Source of the DNA: Oceanirhabdus seepicola
GTDB taxonomy: Bacteria > Bacillota > Clostridia > Clostridiales > Clostridiaceae
DNA length: 64,000 nucleotides
Direction of reading: 5' to 3'
NCBI RefSeq assembly: GCF_023684385.1
Contig: NZ_JAGSOJ010000002.1
Location: 62,001-126,000 of the forward strand
Positions 52,738 through 62,878 of the stretch are shown here, one piece after another (within the stretch, counting starts at the first letter, position 1; each line of letters opens with the position of its first letter). The translations under genes and the position numbers were made by a program. The notes below the pieces were generated by a model. That model worked only from the letters and a program-made list of their open reading frames with translations, had not been told where the DNA came from and did no database searches.

Positions 52738-55191
52738 ATGGAAAATAGCAATATTAAAAGAAAATCATTTAACATTGAAGGAATGACATGTGCTGCTTGT
52801 TCAAGGACTATTGAGAGAAGTGTAGGAAGAATGAAAGGTGTACAGGAGATAAGTGTAAACCTTGCAACAAATAAGATGACAGTATCTTTTGATACTGAGA
52901 TTTTAAAGAAGTCAGACATAATTGAAAGAGTTGAAAAAGCAGGGTTTAAAGCTAAAGAAGATGAGAAAGTTAAAATTCTCTCTATAAAAGGAATGACCTG
53001 TGCAGCTTGTTCAAGGACAGTTGAAAGAACAGTTGAAAGGATGAAAGGAATAAATTCTTGTCAGGTTAACCTTGCAAGTGAAAAGATGACTATAACATAT
53101 GATCCTGAGATTGTGAGAATAGGGGATGTAAAGAAAAGAGTAGAAAAAGCAGGCTTTGAGGCTGTGAATGAAATAAAAGAGGATGTTCATGCTGAGGAGA
53201 AAAATAAGGAAATTAATAGTCTTTGGAGTAGGTTTAAGATTTCTCTTGGATTTACTATACCTTTGATGATCATATCCATGGGACATATGATAGGATTTAG
53301 AATGCCTGAGATTATAGATGTGCATAGTAATCCACTTAACTTTGCATTAATTCAGCTTATATTGACAACACCAGTGTTAATAGTTGGGAAAAAGTTTTAT
53401 CAGATTGGATTTAAATCTTTAATTAGAAGAAGTCCTAATATGGATACATTAATAGCTATTGGTAGTTCAGCAGCATATTTATATGGAATATTTGCAGTAA
53501 TTCAGATAGCATTGGGTAATACTGAATATGTGATGCAATTATACTTTGAATCAGCAGCTGGAATATTAACATTTATAACTTTAGGAAAATCCTTAGAAGC
53601 TAGATCAAAAGGTAAAACATCAGAAGCAATTAAAAAGCTTATGGGACTTCAACCTAAGACTGCAACAATAATTAAAGATGGAATAGAAGAAGAGATTTCC
53701 ATAGATGATGTTGAGGTTGGAGATATCATTATGGTGAAGCCAGGAGAAAAGCTACCTGTAGATGGAGTAGTTACTGAGGGTAAGACTAGTATTGATGAAT
53801 CTATGCTAACAGGTGAGAGCATACCTGTAGAGAAGAGCGTTGATAGCAAGGTGATTGGAGCAAGTATAAATAAAAATGGGGTAATAAAGTACAGAACTAC
53901 TAAAGTTGGAGGAGATACAGCTTTAGCACAGATTATAAAACTTGTTGAAGAAGCACAAGGTTCAAAGGCTCCTATAGCAAAATTAGCAGATATAATATCA
54001 GGATATTTTGTACCTACTGTAATAACACTTGCAATACTTGGAGGACTTGGTTGGTTAATAGCTGGATATAGTATAAGTTTTGCATTAAAGATATTTATTG
54101 CGGTATTAGTTATTGCTTGTCCATGTGCTTTAGGATTGGCAACACCTACTGCTATAATGGTTGGGACAGGTAAAGGGGCACAATATGGAGTGTTGATAAA
54201 GAGTGGAGAGGCACTTGAAACAGCACATAAATTGAATTATATAATATTTGATAAAACAGGAACTATAACAGAAGGAAAACCTAAAGTTACAGATATAATA
54301 GCTCACGGAGAATATTCAAATGAAGATATTTTGAAAATATCAGCTTCAATTGAAAAAGGATCAGAACATCCTTTAGGAGAAGCTATTGTGAGAGAAGCAA
54401 ATGAAAAGAAGATTGAACTTTGGAATGGTGAAGATATTAAAGCCGTACCAGGCCATGGAATAGAAGGATTAGTTAATGGAAAGAAAGTTCTATTTGGTAA
54501 TATCAAGCTAATGAATGATAGAAATATAGAGGCTGAAAGTTTAAAGAATAGAGCAGAAGAGTTAGCTTCAGAAGGAAAGACTCCAATGTATATTGCTATT
54601 GAAGAAAAAATTGCTGGGGTGGTGGCTGTAGCTGATACTGTGAAGGAAAGTAGCAAAAGAGCAATAGAAAAACTTCATGGAATAGGTATTGGCGTTGCCA
54701 TGATAACAGGAGACAATAAAAGAACGGCACATGCTATTGCTAAACAAGTTGGAATAGATACAGTTCTTGCAGAAGTGCTACCAGAGCATAAGGCTGAAGA
54801 GGTGAAAAAATTACAGAATGACAATACTAGAGTTGCAATGGTGGGAGATGGAATAAATGATGCACCTGCTCTTGCGCAGGCTGATATTGGTATAGCAATT
54901 GGATCTGGTACAGATGTTGCAATGGAATCAGCGGATATTGTTCTTATGAAAAGTGATTTGATGGATGTACCGACAGCAATAGAGTTGAGTAAGAAGACGG
55001 TTATTAATATTAAAGAAAATTTATTCTGGGCATTCATATATAATATTGTGGGTATACCAATAGCTATGGGAGTACTTCATATATTTGGAGGACCATTATT
55101 AAATCCTATGTTTGCTGCAGCTGCAATGAGTTTGAGTTCTGTTTCAGTTGTTTCAAATGCATTAAGATTGAAAGGTTTTAAACCAAGTTAG
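52738..55191 (+). CDS. copA: Cu(+)-exporting P1B-type ATPase CopA
   Basis: The 817-residue protein has two N-terminal heavy-metal domains (GMTCAACSRTIERS and GMTCAACSRTVERT, near residues 16 and 87) and eight membrane segments. The ion-site motif is ACPCALGLATP, the phosphorylation site is DKTGTITEGKP near residue 505, and MVGDGINDAPALAQAD is the hinge. It exports Cu(I) from the cytosol. It is coupled to csoR upstream, with the CopZ-like gene 62 bases downstream. Confidence 0.95.
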   Translation: MENSNIKRKSFNIEGMTCAACSRTIERSVGRMKGVQEISVNLATNKMTVSFDTEILKKSDIIERVEKAGFKAKEDEKVKILSIKGMTCAACSRTVERTVERMKGINSCQVNLASEKMTITYDPEIVRIGDVKKRVEKAGFEAVNEIKEDVHAEEKNKEINSLWSRFKISLGFTIPLMIISMGHMIGFRMPEIIDVHSNPLNFALIQLILTTPVLIVGKKFYQIGFKSLIRRSPNMDTLIAIGSSAAYLYGIFAVIQIALGNTEYVMQLYFESAAGILTFITLGKSLEARSKGKTSEAIKKLMGLQPKTATIIKDGIEEEISIDDVEVGDIIMVKPGEKLPVDGVVTEGKTSIDESMLTGESIPVEKSVDSKVIGASINKNGVIKYRTTKVGGDTALAQIIKLVEEAQGSKAPIAKLADIISGYFVPTVITLAILGGLGWLIAGYSISFALKIFIAVLVIACPCALGLATPTAIMVGTGKGAQYGVLIKSGEALETAHKLNYIIFDKTGTITEGKPKVTDIIAHGEYSNEDILKISASIEKGSEHPLGEAIVREANEKKIELWNGEDIKAVPGHGIEGLVNGKKVLFGNIKLMNDRNIEAESLKNRAEELASEGKTPMYIAIEEKIAGVVAVADTVKESSKRAIEKLHGIGIGVAMITGDNKRTAHAIAKQVGIDTVLAEVLPEHKAEEVKKLQNDNTRVAMVGDGINDAPALAQADIGIAIGSGTDVAMESADIVLMKSDLMDVPTAIELSKKTVINIKENLFWAFIYNIVGIPIAMGVLHIFGGPLLNPMFAAAAMSLSSVSVVSNALRLKGFKPS

Positions 55192-55253
55192 ACCGTTAAA
55201 TTTCTTAGGTTAAATAATAAATTTATTTAAATATTAAAAGGAAGGTGTTTTAA

Positions 55254-55463
55254 ATGAAGAAAAAATTATTAATTGAAGGTATGTCATGAGGCTCTTGTGT
55301 GAGACGTGTCAGAGGGGCACTAGAGAGTATTGAAGGAATTAAAGTTGAAGACATTAAAATAGGAGAGGCTATTATAGCTGTACCTGAATCTATATCTGAT
55401 GAAGTTATAAATGATGCAGTATATGATGCTGGCTATGATGTAACAGATACAAGTGAAATTTAA
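55254..55463 (+). CDS. CopZ-like heavy-metal-binding protein with in-frame UGA at the first ligand (candidate selenoprotein)
   Basis: ATG 55254 follows GGAAGGTGTTTTAA. It opens a 69-codon heavy-metal-associated domain reading MKKKLLIEGMS-TGA-GSCVRRVRGAL and ending DAGYDVTDTSEI. The TGA (55287-55289) stands exactly where the first Cys of GMxCxxC belongs; the second Cys (TGT) is kept and the remaining 57 codons are open with intact HMA features. Either the gene is a selenoprotein (UxxC in place of CxxC) or it is a very recent nonsense pseudogene. Hairpins can be drawn after the UGA, but none matches a SECIS convincingly by eye. It is third in the copper operon and would deliver Cu(I) to CopA. 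Confidence 0.6.
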
Positions 55464-55498
55464 TATTTAGGAATACACCTTAGTCAAGCTTAAATAAG

Positions 55499-55545
55499 AA
55501 CCACAGACATATTATAAATAGATAAATATGTTTGTGGTTTATTTA
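55499..55545 (+). terminator. Terminator after the copper operon
   Basis: 15-bp stem 55499-55513 / 55525-55539 (AACCACAGACATATT and partner, one G-T pair), T-rich tail. Confidence 0.85.
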
Positions 55546-55629
55546 TGTGTAAAAATTGGATATAATCTATATAAGGCATATGAGACAAAATTCTAAGCAT
55601 TTACAGAATTTGGGGGAGGAGAGATGTAA

Positions 55630-57144
55630 ATGAAGGTACATATTTGTAAAACTAAGAAAGATTTAATCATGGATAACTTTAATATGATATTTTCAGGAAA
55701 GAGGAAATTTTTCTTTGGGGGAGCAGTTATTATTGGATTAGTTTTAAGTTTCATGGGAAGAAATGAAGGGTTAATAATATTAATATTTTCACTGGCATTT
55801 TTGGTTATATCAGCACTTTTTATCTTTAGTATATTAAGAAAAATTAAAGGGGATAAATTAGAACTTACGTATGAATTAGATGGAAAAGAACTCAAAGTAC
55901 AGAATCCAATGGGAGTAATTAATGTAAATACCATAGACATAGTCACAATTGAAGAGAACAAAGACTTTTATTTATTAGAAATAAAAAATTCTAATGAAAG
56001 AAATACTAAGTTACCACTGTATAAAACAGGAGTAGTAGAGGGGGAGATTGGTGAGTTAATAAATAATATAAAAGTAGATTTGAATAAAGAATATGAAGAT
56101 GAAGAAAATATAGAAGTAGAGAAGGAAATAAATGATGAAAAGTCAGCTGATTCAGATGATGAGATTGTATCTGAGGAGAATGACGATATTGAAGAAAATG
56201 ACAATATTGAGGAGAACGAGATGGAAGAGGAAAAACAAAAGAATGATATGAATGAAATAGAAATAGAAGTTAATAATGAGATAAAAAAAGAAGACAATAA
56301 TGATATAGAAATAGAAAACAATAATGAGATAGAAATTATAGAAAAAGATGAAGATATTAAAGTAAGTAAGGTTCAAGAAAAAGAAATAGAAGAAGAAACA
56401 CAAGTAAATAAAGTTGATACATATGAGATAAGAAACATAGTTAGGTTTAAGAATAAATTTAGAAATGATTTTAAACGAAGCTTTAAAATGCAATTTTCAA
56501 GGGTATCGTTGATTCTTTTTATATTCACAGCAATAACTATGGGTATTATTAGCTTTCTTGCTGAATCAAAAGTTCTTGGTACAGTAATTATAGTGGTTGG
56601 AATACTTAGTATTTTTTATCCAATCCTTCAAGTTTATTCTATGAGAAAGAATATGAAGGGAATTAAAAGTATTGGAATAGATGAGAATGATGATATTGTA
56701 ATAGATAATGGTATCTTGAAAAACGTATTCAAGAAAAAGAATGTTGTGGTTGGAAAGATGGAGGATGGAGAGATAATCGTATCTGTGTTATCTAAGAAGA
56801 GTACTCCATTTGGGATAAAGGAAGAAGAAATAGTTGAAGGGGATCCATACGAACTTTTCAAGTTATTGAAGATTGGGAAAGTAAGGGAATTCAATTGGTT
56901 AGGTTTATTTGCTCTAGGATTAGCAACAATAGGAATGTGTCAAATCCCACTTATACTTGGATGGACAAAGATTAATGAACCTGCTACAGTTACCATAATC
57001 GCTATAGTATGTGTTGTAATATCAATAATATTGGCTGCTATGGCAATATTTAAAAAGGGTAAAGTAAAGAAACAGGCAAATTGGGCAATATTATTTGATA
57101 TAATAATGGTTGTATTCTTCGTTTGGACATATTTAAAAAAATAA
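55630..57144 (+). CDS. Membrane protein with acidic low-complexity linker
   Basis: The 504-residue protein has two N-terminal membrane segments (residues ~28-68). A beta-rich stretch reminiscent of YcxB/PH-like domains follows (LELTYELDGKELKVQNPMG). A ~110-residue run of Glu/Asp/Asn/Ile repeats comes next (EIEVNNEIKKED-type), and further membrane pairs follow at about 295-340 and 430-500. A second PH-like stretch lies at 345-410. I recognise no functional family. GGGGGAGGAG precedes the ATG. It is monocistronic. Confidence 0.65.
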   Translation: MKVHICKTKKDLIMDNFNMIFSGKRKFFFGGAVIIGLVLSFMGRNEGLIILIFSLAFLVISALFIFSILRKIKGDKLELTYELDGKELKVQNPMGVINVNTIDIVTIEENKDFYLLEIKNSNERNTKLPLYKTGVVEGEIGELINNIKVDLNKEYEDEENIEVEKEINDEKSADSDDEIVSEENDDIEENDNIEENEMEEEKQKNDMNEIEIEVNNEIKKEDNNDIEIENNNEIEIIEKDEDIKVSKVQEKEIEEETQVNKVDTYEIRNIVRFKNKFRNDFKRSFKMQFSRVSLILFIFTAITMGIISFLAESKVLGTVIIVVGILSIFYPILQVYSMRKNMKGIKSIGIDENDDIVIDNGILKNVFKKKNVVVGKMEDGEIIVSVLSKKSTPFGIKEEEIVEGDPYELFKLLKIGKVREFNWLGLFALGLATIGMCQIPLILGWTKINEPATVTIIAIVCVVISIILAAMAIFKKGKVKKQANWAILFDIIMVVFFVWTYLKK

Positions 57145-57150
57145 TCAAAT

Positions 57151-57200
57151 AAAAGGTAGAAATCTACAGTTATAAGTTAGTGGATTTCTACCTTTTTATT
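57151..57200. terminator. Bidirectional terminator
   Basis: Up to 17-bp stem AAAAGGTAGAAATC / GATTTCTACCTTTT plus three further pairs (57151-57167, 57180-57196), between convergent genes. Confidence 0.88.
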
Positions 57201-57270
57201 CTATAGAAAATTAAAGATTTTTCACATGCCCATATAGCCTACAAATTTTGATTCATAAGAAAAACTTCTG

Positions 57271-58941
57271 TTAGAATCTTTTAGTAATTAATTTAGCAAT
57301 TTTATTTGAAGCATCTAGGGCGCTTTTTATAGATCCTTGCATCCAAGCGTGTGTAGATGACACATGTTCTCCAGCAAAAAACATCTTATTGTCGTATTCA
57401 GGTTCTGTAAGATCATAGAGGAAGGTACGCTTTTGATCAGGATAAAAGAAGGCAAAAGCACCACCTATCCATTTTTGGGTATTCCAATGACATATCTTAT
57501 AATCTAAAACATACTTATCTAAGGTGCCTTGTGGTAAGCCATGAATATTCTCAAGGTTTCTATTCATATACTCTATTATTTTATTTTCTCCCAGAGAAGC
57601 CAGTTTTGTTGCTTCAAGAGCTAGATTATAGCAAGCTAATAAAACACCAGGCTCATTAGGATTTTTTATTCCGCTATAATAATGGTCACTAGGATAATAT
57701 AGTACTCCATTAGGTAAATCAGTTAAGGAGGAGCCTGTTATTATCCCTAAATCTTCCCAAAATCTTCGTTTATACAATATAAAAACCTTAAGAGCATCTA
57801 TATAATTTAGTTCTTTTATTGATTGACTTGCTATATTTGATTTTAAATCACTCATATCCAAATTTCGGAGTACTGTAAAAGGTATTGTATTTACAACAAA
57901 GTCAAATTTTTTGCTGATGAATTGGTCTTTTTCTTTATAACTAAGAGTAACCTGATTATTTCCTTCAGACCAAGATATTTTCTCAATAGGAGTATTTAAT
58001 TTAAGTGTCATATAACCTAGGTTATCAGGACTAACACCGTAAGAAAAATGATTATCTGAGTTAAGTGCTTCTAAGAAAACATCAATGAAGGAAATCATTC
58101 CATCTTTTAGTTCGAGATATTGTGAAAAATCTACTGGATATTCATCATGTAGGGTTTCAGAGTAGCTATAAGGTTGCAAAAACCTTACAAAGGGAGAAAA
58201 AGAAGAAACTAAATCTATAGCACCTTCACTCAAATAGCCTTTAATAAGCATTTGACGTAAAGTATATTGACAGAGTGTATTGTATTTAAAAGAATACTCT
58301 TTTTTTATTTGTAAAATCTCTTTGCGTTCGGAAGAGGTTAATGAGAGTAAAGGTCTTGCTAATGAGTCATCTAACATCTTATTCCAGTGAACCTTTTTCT
58401 CCCATTCTTTTAAGTTAAATAGAGGATAAATTTTTTCCATGGCTTCTTTACCTTGAATATCACCACGAAGACGAACTCCCTTTATATAGGTGAATCCGTT
58501 TATATTCTTATAAAGAAAAGAACGAGTTTGAATTTTAAATAGATTTAAATAATGCCATACACATTCATGGGCAAGAGGGATACGCATAGAACCTAGCTCA
58601 GCTCTATAGAGTTTTTCCTTATCAAAATAATGAGTATAAATTCTTCCACCATATCTGTCTTTTGCCTCATATAAGGTGACATTAATTCCTAATTTTCTAA
58701 GTTCAAATGCTGCAGTAAGTCCACTTAGGCCACCACCAAGAATTGCTACGTTTATGTTTTTTTCTTTACCATAGCCAGAAGGACATATGCATGTGATATC
58801 TTCAGGTGGAGATAAAGTATCCAGTATATCAGGAAGATCTTCTTTTCTCTCTCTCATTTCAAGAAGTTTTTCAAGCAATTCGTATCGCTCACTATCAGTA
58901 GGATTTGAAATATTATTGTTTCGTATATTATTAGTATTCAA
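57271..58941 (-). CDS. FAD-dependent amine oxidase, paralogue 1
   Basis: The ~556-residue flavin amine oxidase (monoamine/L-amino-acid oxidase type) starts its FAD fold at VAILGGGLSGLTAAFELRK, continues with RYGGRIYTH and AELGSMRIP, and ends FAGEHVSSTHAWMQGSIKSAL. The ORF can be read from TTG 58956, but TTG 58941 is better placed: TTGGAG lies 9 bases upstream. The same arrangement is exactly kept in the paralogue next door. No signal peptide. Substrate unknown. In an anaerobe it must use an acceptor other than O2, or act during oxygen exposure. Confidence 0.82.
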   Translation of the reverse strand: MNTNNIRNNNISNPTDSERYELLEKLLEMRERKEDLPDILDTLSPPEDITCICPSGYGKEKNINVAILGGGLSGLTAAFELRKLGINVTLYEAKDRYGGRIYTHYFDKEKLYRAELGSMRIPLAHECVWHYLNLFKIQTRSFLYKNINGFTYIKGVRLRGDIQGKEAMEKIYPLFNLKEWEKKVHWNKMLDDSLARPLLSLTSSERKEILQIKKEYSFKYNTLCQYTLRQMLIKGYLSEGAIDLVSSFSPFVRFLQPYSYSETLHDEYPVDFSQYLELKDGMISFIDVFLEALNSDNHFSYGVSPDNLGYMTLKLNTPIEKISWSEGNNQVTLSYKEKDQFISKKFDFVVNTIPFTVLRNLDMSDLKSNIASQSIKELNYIDALKVFILYKRRFWEDLGIITGSSLTDLPNGVLYYPSDHYYSGIKNPNEPGVLLACYNLALEATKLASLGENKIIEYMNRNLENIHGLPQGTLDKYVLDYKICHWNTQKWIGGAFAFFYPDQKRTFLYDLTEPEYDNKMFFAGEHVSSTHAWMQGSIKSALDASNKIAKLITKRF

Positions 58942-59023
58942 TAGAATTAACTCCAAAATTGCTTTATAATAGTATATTTTAAAAATAACTAATATAGTAC
59001 TATAGATAAACTACTTAAACAGC

Positions 59024-60697
59024 TTAAAACATTTTAGTTATTAATGCTGCAATTCTATTCGAAGCCTCTAGGGCGCTTTTTATAGAACCTTGCATCCAAG
59101 CATGTGTAGGTGAAACATGCTCCCCAGCAAAGAACATTTTATTATCGTATTGAGGTTGAGTCATTTCATAGAGAAAAATATGTTTTTGATTAGGATAAAA
59201 AAATGAAAAAGCATCACCTATCCACTTGGTTTTACTCCATTGTTGTATCTTATAATCTAAAACATACTTATCTAATGAACCTTCTGGTAAGCAATGAATC
59301 TTCTCAACATTTCTATTAATGAATTGTATCATAGTATTCTCATCAAGGGAGGTTAGCTTTGAGGCTTCTAAGGCAAGGTTGTACCAAGCTAGTAACACTC
59401 CAGGTTCTTCAGGATTTATTGTTTTACTATAATAATGATCACTAGGATAATATATATGTGCATTACTTAAATCACTTGAAGAATACCCAACGATTATCCC
59501 TAAATCTTCCCAAAATCTACGTTTATATAATATATAAACCTTAATGGAATCCATATAATTAACCTCTGTTATGGCTTGAGTTATAACATTTGATTCTAAT
59601 CTACTCATGTCTATATTACGGAGTGTTGAAAAAGGGATTGTATTTACAACGAAATCATATTTTTTCTCAATTAACTGGTTATTTTCTTTATGACTAAGGG
59701 CTACCTGAAAATTTCCTTCTTGCCAAAAAATTTTTTCAATAGGAGTATTTAATTTAAGTGACATAGTACCTAAATCTTTGGGGTTAACACCATAAGAAGA
59801 ATGATTTGTAGACTTTAGTGAATCTAAGAAAGCATCAATGATAGAAATCATATTATTTGTTGGCTGAAAAAGATTAGAAAAATGTAGAGCATATTCATCA
59901 TGTAAAATCTCAGAGTAGCTATAAGGTTGCAAGGATCTTAAAAATGGAGAGAAAGAGCAGACTAAGTCTATAGCACCATCACCTAAATAACTTTTTTTCA
60001 GAATTTGACGTAATGTGTATTGACAGAGTGTATTGTATTTATAAGAGTATTTCTCTTTTATCTGTATAATATCTTTTCGCTCAGATGGAGTTAAAGATAA
60101 TAAAGGTGTTACTAATGCATCATTTAACATTTCACTCCAGTGAAGGTTTTTTTCCCATTCTTGTAAGTTAAATAGAGGATAGATTTTTTCTATAGTTTCT
60201 TTTCCTTCAATATCACCACAAAGGCAAATACCTTTCACATAGGTAAATCCGTTTGGCGTTCTTTGAATAAAAGGTCGAGTTCCTATTTTAAAGAGATTTA
60301 AATAATGCCATACACATTCGTGAGCAAGAGGTATCCTCATAGCTCCAACTTCAGCTCCATATCGTTTTGCTTCGTCAAAAAAATGGGTGTATACTCTTCC
60401 ACCATATCTATTACTTGCTTCATATAAGGTTACATCTACCCCTAATTTTCTCAGCTCAAAAGCAGCAACAAGTCCGCTTATTCCACCACCAAGTATGGCA
60501 ACATTTATCTTCTTTCCCTTACCGTATCCAGGAGGACATATGTTTATAATATTTTCAGGAGGAGAATAACCTTCGATTATATTTGGTAAGTCTTCTTTTC
60601 GTCCTCTTGAGGTAAGAAGTTTATCAAGTAATTGATGACGTTCACTATCAGTAGGACTAAAAAGTTCATCCACTCTATTATTAAGATTATTATTCAA
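59024..60697 (-). CDS. FAD-dependent amine oxidase, paralogue 2
   Basis: The ~557-residue close paralogue of the previous gene has VAILGGGISGLVAAFELRK, RYGGRVYTH, AEVGAMRIP and FAGEHVSPTHAWMQGSIKSAL, with obvious similarity along the full length. Tandem duplication on the same strand with a 67-base gap between the two is clear. The start is again TTG (60697) after TTGGAG; TTG 60712 is in frame but lacks a site. It is divergent from glmM. Confidence 0.82.
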   Translation of the reverse strand: MNNNLNNRVDELFSPTDSERHQLLDKLLTSRGRKEDLPNIIEGYSPPENIINICPPGYGKGKKINVAILGGGISGLVAAFELRKLGVDVTLYEASNRYGGRVYTHFFDEAKRYGAEVGAMRIPLAHECVWHYLNLFKIGTRPFIQRTPNGFTYVKGICLCGDIEGKETIEKIYPLFNLQEWEKNLHWSEMLNDALVTPLLSLTPSERKDIIQIKEKYSYKYNTLCQYTLRQILKKSYLGDGAIDLVCSFSPFLRSLQPYSYSEILHDEYALHFSNLFQPTNNMISIIDAFLDSLKSTNHSSYGVNPKDLGTMSLKLNTPIEKIFWQEGNFQVALSHKENNQLIEKKYDFVVNTIPFSTLRNIDMSRLESNVITQAITEVNYMDSIKVYILYKRRFWEDLGIIVGYSSSDLSNAHIYYPSDHYYSKTINPEEPGVLLAWYNLALEASKLTSLDENTMIQFINRNVEKIHCLPEGSLDKYVLDYKIQQWSKTKWIGDAFSFFYPNQKHIFLYEMTQPQYDNKMFFAGEHVSPTHAWMQGSIKSALEASNRIAALITKMF

Positions 60698-60917
60698 TAG
60701 AATTGACTCCAAAATTGGTTCATAATATTATATTTTCTTAATATGTAATTTAGTACAATATAATCCATAATCAAAAAATGACTTATTATTGCTAGTCTAT
60801 TTTGTTGCATCTTTGACTTGGTATTTATTTTCATACGTCTAATGCCAATAAAATTAGAGATTTCTGTTTGAATGTGATAAAATTATAGTAGTTTTTTATT
60901 GATAAGGAGAGACAATT

Positions 60918-62267
60918 ATGGGAAGATTATTTGGCACAGATGGTGTTAGAGGAATAGCAAACAAAGAACTTACATGTGAATTGGCTTTTAGACTTGGAAA
61001 GGCTGGGGCAATTACATTAACTGATGGTGCACACAAACCTAAAATAATAGTTGGTATGGATACAAGAATATCAGGAAATATGCTTGAGGCTGCTTTAACA
61101 GCAGGTATACTATCTGTAGGAGCAGAAGTTGTAAGTTTAGGGGTGGTACCAACACCAGCTGTAGCATATTTGGTTAGAAAGTATAATGCAGATGCAGGAG
61201 TTATGATTTCGGCATCACATAATCCTGTGGAAGATAATGGTATAAAATTCTTTAATGGAAATGGATATAAATTAAGTGATGAATTAGAAGATAGAATTGA
61301 GAAGCTTATTGAAGATGATTTTGAAGGAATAGAGATGCCAATAGGTGAAAATATCGGTAGAAGTTATTCGAAAACCGATGCAATAGAAGATTACGTTGAC
61401 TATGTAACCACTACAGTGGATGGAGATTTAAGCGGGTTAAAGATTGCATTAGATTGTGCCAATGGTGCTGCGTATAAATCTGCTGTAGACGCATTTAGAA
61501 AATTAAAAGCAGAGGTTCTAGTAATCAATAATGACCCAGATGGAATTAATATAAATAAAGAGTGTGGTTCAACTCACCCTGAGCACCTTATGCAATATGT
61601 AGTAAATAACAAATGTGATTTAGGTATTGCCCTTGATGGAGATGCTGATAGATGTATGGCTGTAGATGAGAAGGGGAACTTAGTTAATGGTGACTTCATA
61701 CTTGCTATATGTTCAAAGTATCTTAAAGAAAAGAATAAGCTATTTGATAATACAGTTGTTGTTACAGTTATGAGTAATATGGGACTAGATATTGCACTTG
61801 ATAATCTAGGCATAAAATGTGCTAGAACAATAGTTGGGGATAGATATGTATTAGAAGAGATGAGGAACAAGGGATATAGACTTGGTGGAGAACAATCAGG
61901 GCACATAATATTCTTAGAGCATAATACAACAGGTGACGGATTGTTAGCAGGATTACAGTTAGCTACTATTATTAAAAATAAAAGTGCTAAGATGAGTGAA
62001 CTAACTTCAATTATGAGAGAATTACCACAAGTATTGGTGAATGCTACGGTACCAAATAGTATGAAGGATATATATATAAAAGATAATGAGATAGCAGAAG
62101 AGATTAGGAAGATAGAGATGGCTATGAATGGAGTAGGAAGAGTATTAATCAGACCTTCTGGAACAGAACCATTAGTTAGGGTTATGTTAGAGGGTGAGAA
62201 TCAGAAGGAAATTGATAAATATGCTCATGAATTAGCAAAACTTATAGAAGAAAAAGCAAAGGCTTAG
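60918..62267 (+). CDS. glmM: Phosphoglucosamine mutase
   Basis: The 449-residue enzyme converts glucosamine-6-P to glucosamine-1-P for peptidoglycan. It opens [18 protein letters not shown], carries the phosphoserine loop [19 protein letters not shown] (Ser near residue 100), the metal loop [20 protein letters not shown], and the phosphate-binding C-terminus [29 protein letters not shown] precedes the ATG. In many Firmicutes it follows cdaA-cdaR; here that pair lies ~34 kb away. Confidence 0.97.
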   Translation: MGRLFGTDGVRGIANKELTCELAFRLGKAGAITLTDGAHKPKIIVGMDTRISGNMLEAALTAGILSVGAEVVSLGVVPTPAVAYLVRKYNADAGVMISASHNPVEDNGIKFFNGNGYKLSDELEDRIEKLIEDDFEGIEMPIGENIGRSYSKTDAIEDYVDYVTTTVDGDLSGLKIALDCANGAAYKSAVDAFRKLKAEVLVINNDPDGININKECGSTHPEHLMQYVVNNKCDLGIALDGDADRCMAVDEKGNLVNGDFILAICSKYLKEKNKLFDNTVVVTVMSNMGLDIALDNLGIKCARTIVGDRYVLEEMRNKGYRLGGEQSGHIIFLEHNTTGDGLLAGLQLATIIKNKSAKMSELTSIMRELPQVLVNATVPNSMKDIYIKDNEIAEEIRKIEMAMNGVGRVLIRPSGTEPLVRVMLEGENQKEIDKYAHELAKLIEEKAKA

Positions 62268-62290
62268 AAAAGCACTTACGTGCTTTTAAA
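62268..62290 (+). terminator. First terminator after glmM
   Basis: 8-bp stem AAAAGCAC / GTGCTTTT with a TTAC loop, beginning right after the stop. Confidence 0.7.
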
Positions 62291-62293
62291 TAG

Positions 62294-62323
62294 AGACACA
62301 CCATTTTGTTGGTGTGTCTTTTG
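62294..62323. terminator. Second terminator after glmM
   Basis: 10-bp stem AGACACACCA / TGGTGTGTCT with a 6-base loop and T4, between convergent genes. Confidence 0.82.
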
Positions 62324-62335
62324 TAATGTATCAGT

Positions 62336-62878
62336 TTAAGTATTAAGAGTGAGAATACAGGAGTGGTTTATTTCAAAATTTCCTTTAACTTGAGTGTTAT
62401 CCACTAAAATAGCTCCAGTTTTAATCATTTCTTTAGCTTTTGTTCTGCTTATATTCGAGAATTTTGATGCAATTAATTTATCAAGGCGTATTCTACCCTC
62501 AATAATATTCACATGTATTTCTATATAATCACATTCTTTTTGATGAATGTTATAAGACAGTTCATAAGATGGTTCACTATCAACATCTTTTGATGGGATT
62601 AAGGAGAATAGTTTATCCATATCATATTTTTCTCCATCATCAAGTAGATTTTCTTTCATATTCTTGAATGATTTAAACTTTTTTAAAGTCTTATTCCAAG
62701 TATGTCCTTTATCACATTTATATATTGCAAATCTATAAATATTATTACCATTAGCGTTTTCACGTCTGACTTTTGAATCCTTGAATTCAACTTTTTTGCC
62801 ACAACTATGGCAATATCTGATTACAGACTCATCAGATTTTTTTCCTATGATATTCCAGTGTAAAGATAATTTTTCCAT
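62336..62878 (-). CDS. S4-domain RNA-binding protein with N-terminal zinc ribbon
   Basis: The 180-residue protein has a CHSCGKK pair and a later CDKGHTW that suggest a small N-terminal zinc ribbon. The C-terminal ~60 residues are an S4 domain (RLDKLIASKFSNISRTKAKEMIKTG, continuing with AILVDNTQVKG), the fold that binds structured RNA in ribosomal S4 and pseudouridine synthases. No catalytic domain is attached. Role unknown; a ribosome or tRNA quality-control factor is possible. It is convergent to glmM and divergent to glmS. Confidence 0.72.
   Translation of the reverse strand: MEKLSLHWNIIGKKSDESVIRYCHSCGKKVEFKDSKVRRENANGNNIYRFAIYKCDKGHTWNKTLKKFKSFKNMKENLLDDGEKYDMDKLFSLIPSKDVDSEPSYELSYNIHQKECDYIEIHVNIIEGRIRLDKLIASKFSNISRTKAKEMIKTGAILVDNTQVKGNFEINHSCILTLNT

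Noticed and set aside
55287..55289. Simple nonsense pseudogene for the CopZ-like gene
   Set aside because: Not fully excluded, but placed second because the stop hits exactly the metal-ligand Cys and the rest is intact.
56152..56493. 113-codon minus-strand frame rich in Phe/Tyr/Ile
   Set aside because: It is the reverse of the Glu/Asp/Asn repeat linker of the plus-strand membrane protein.
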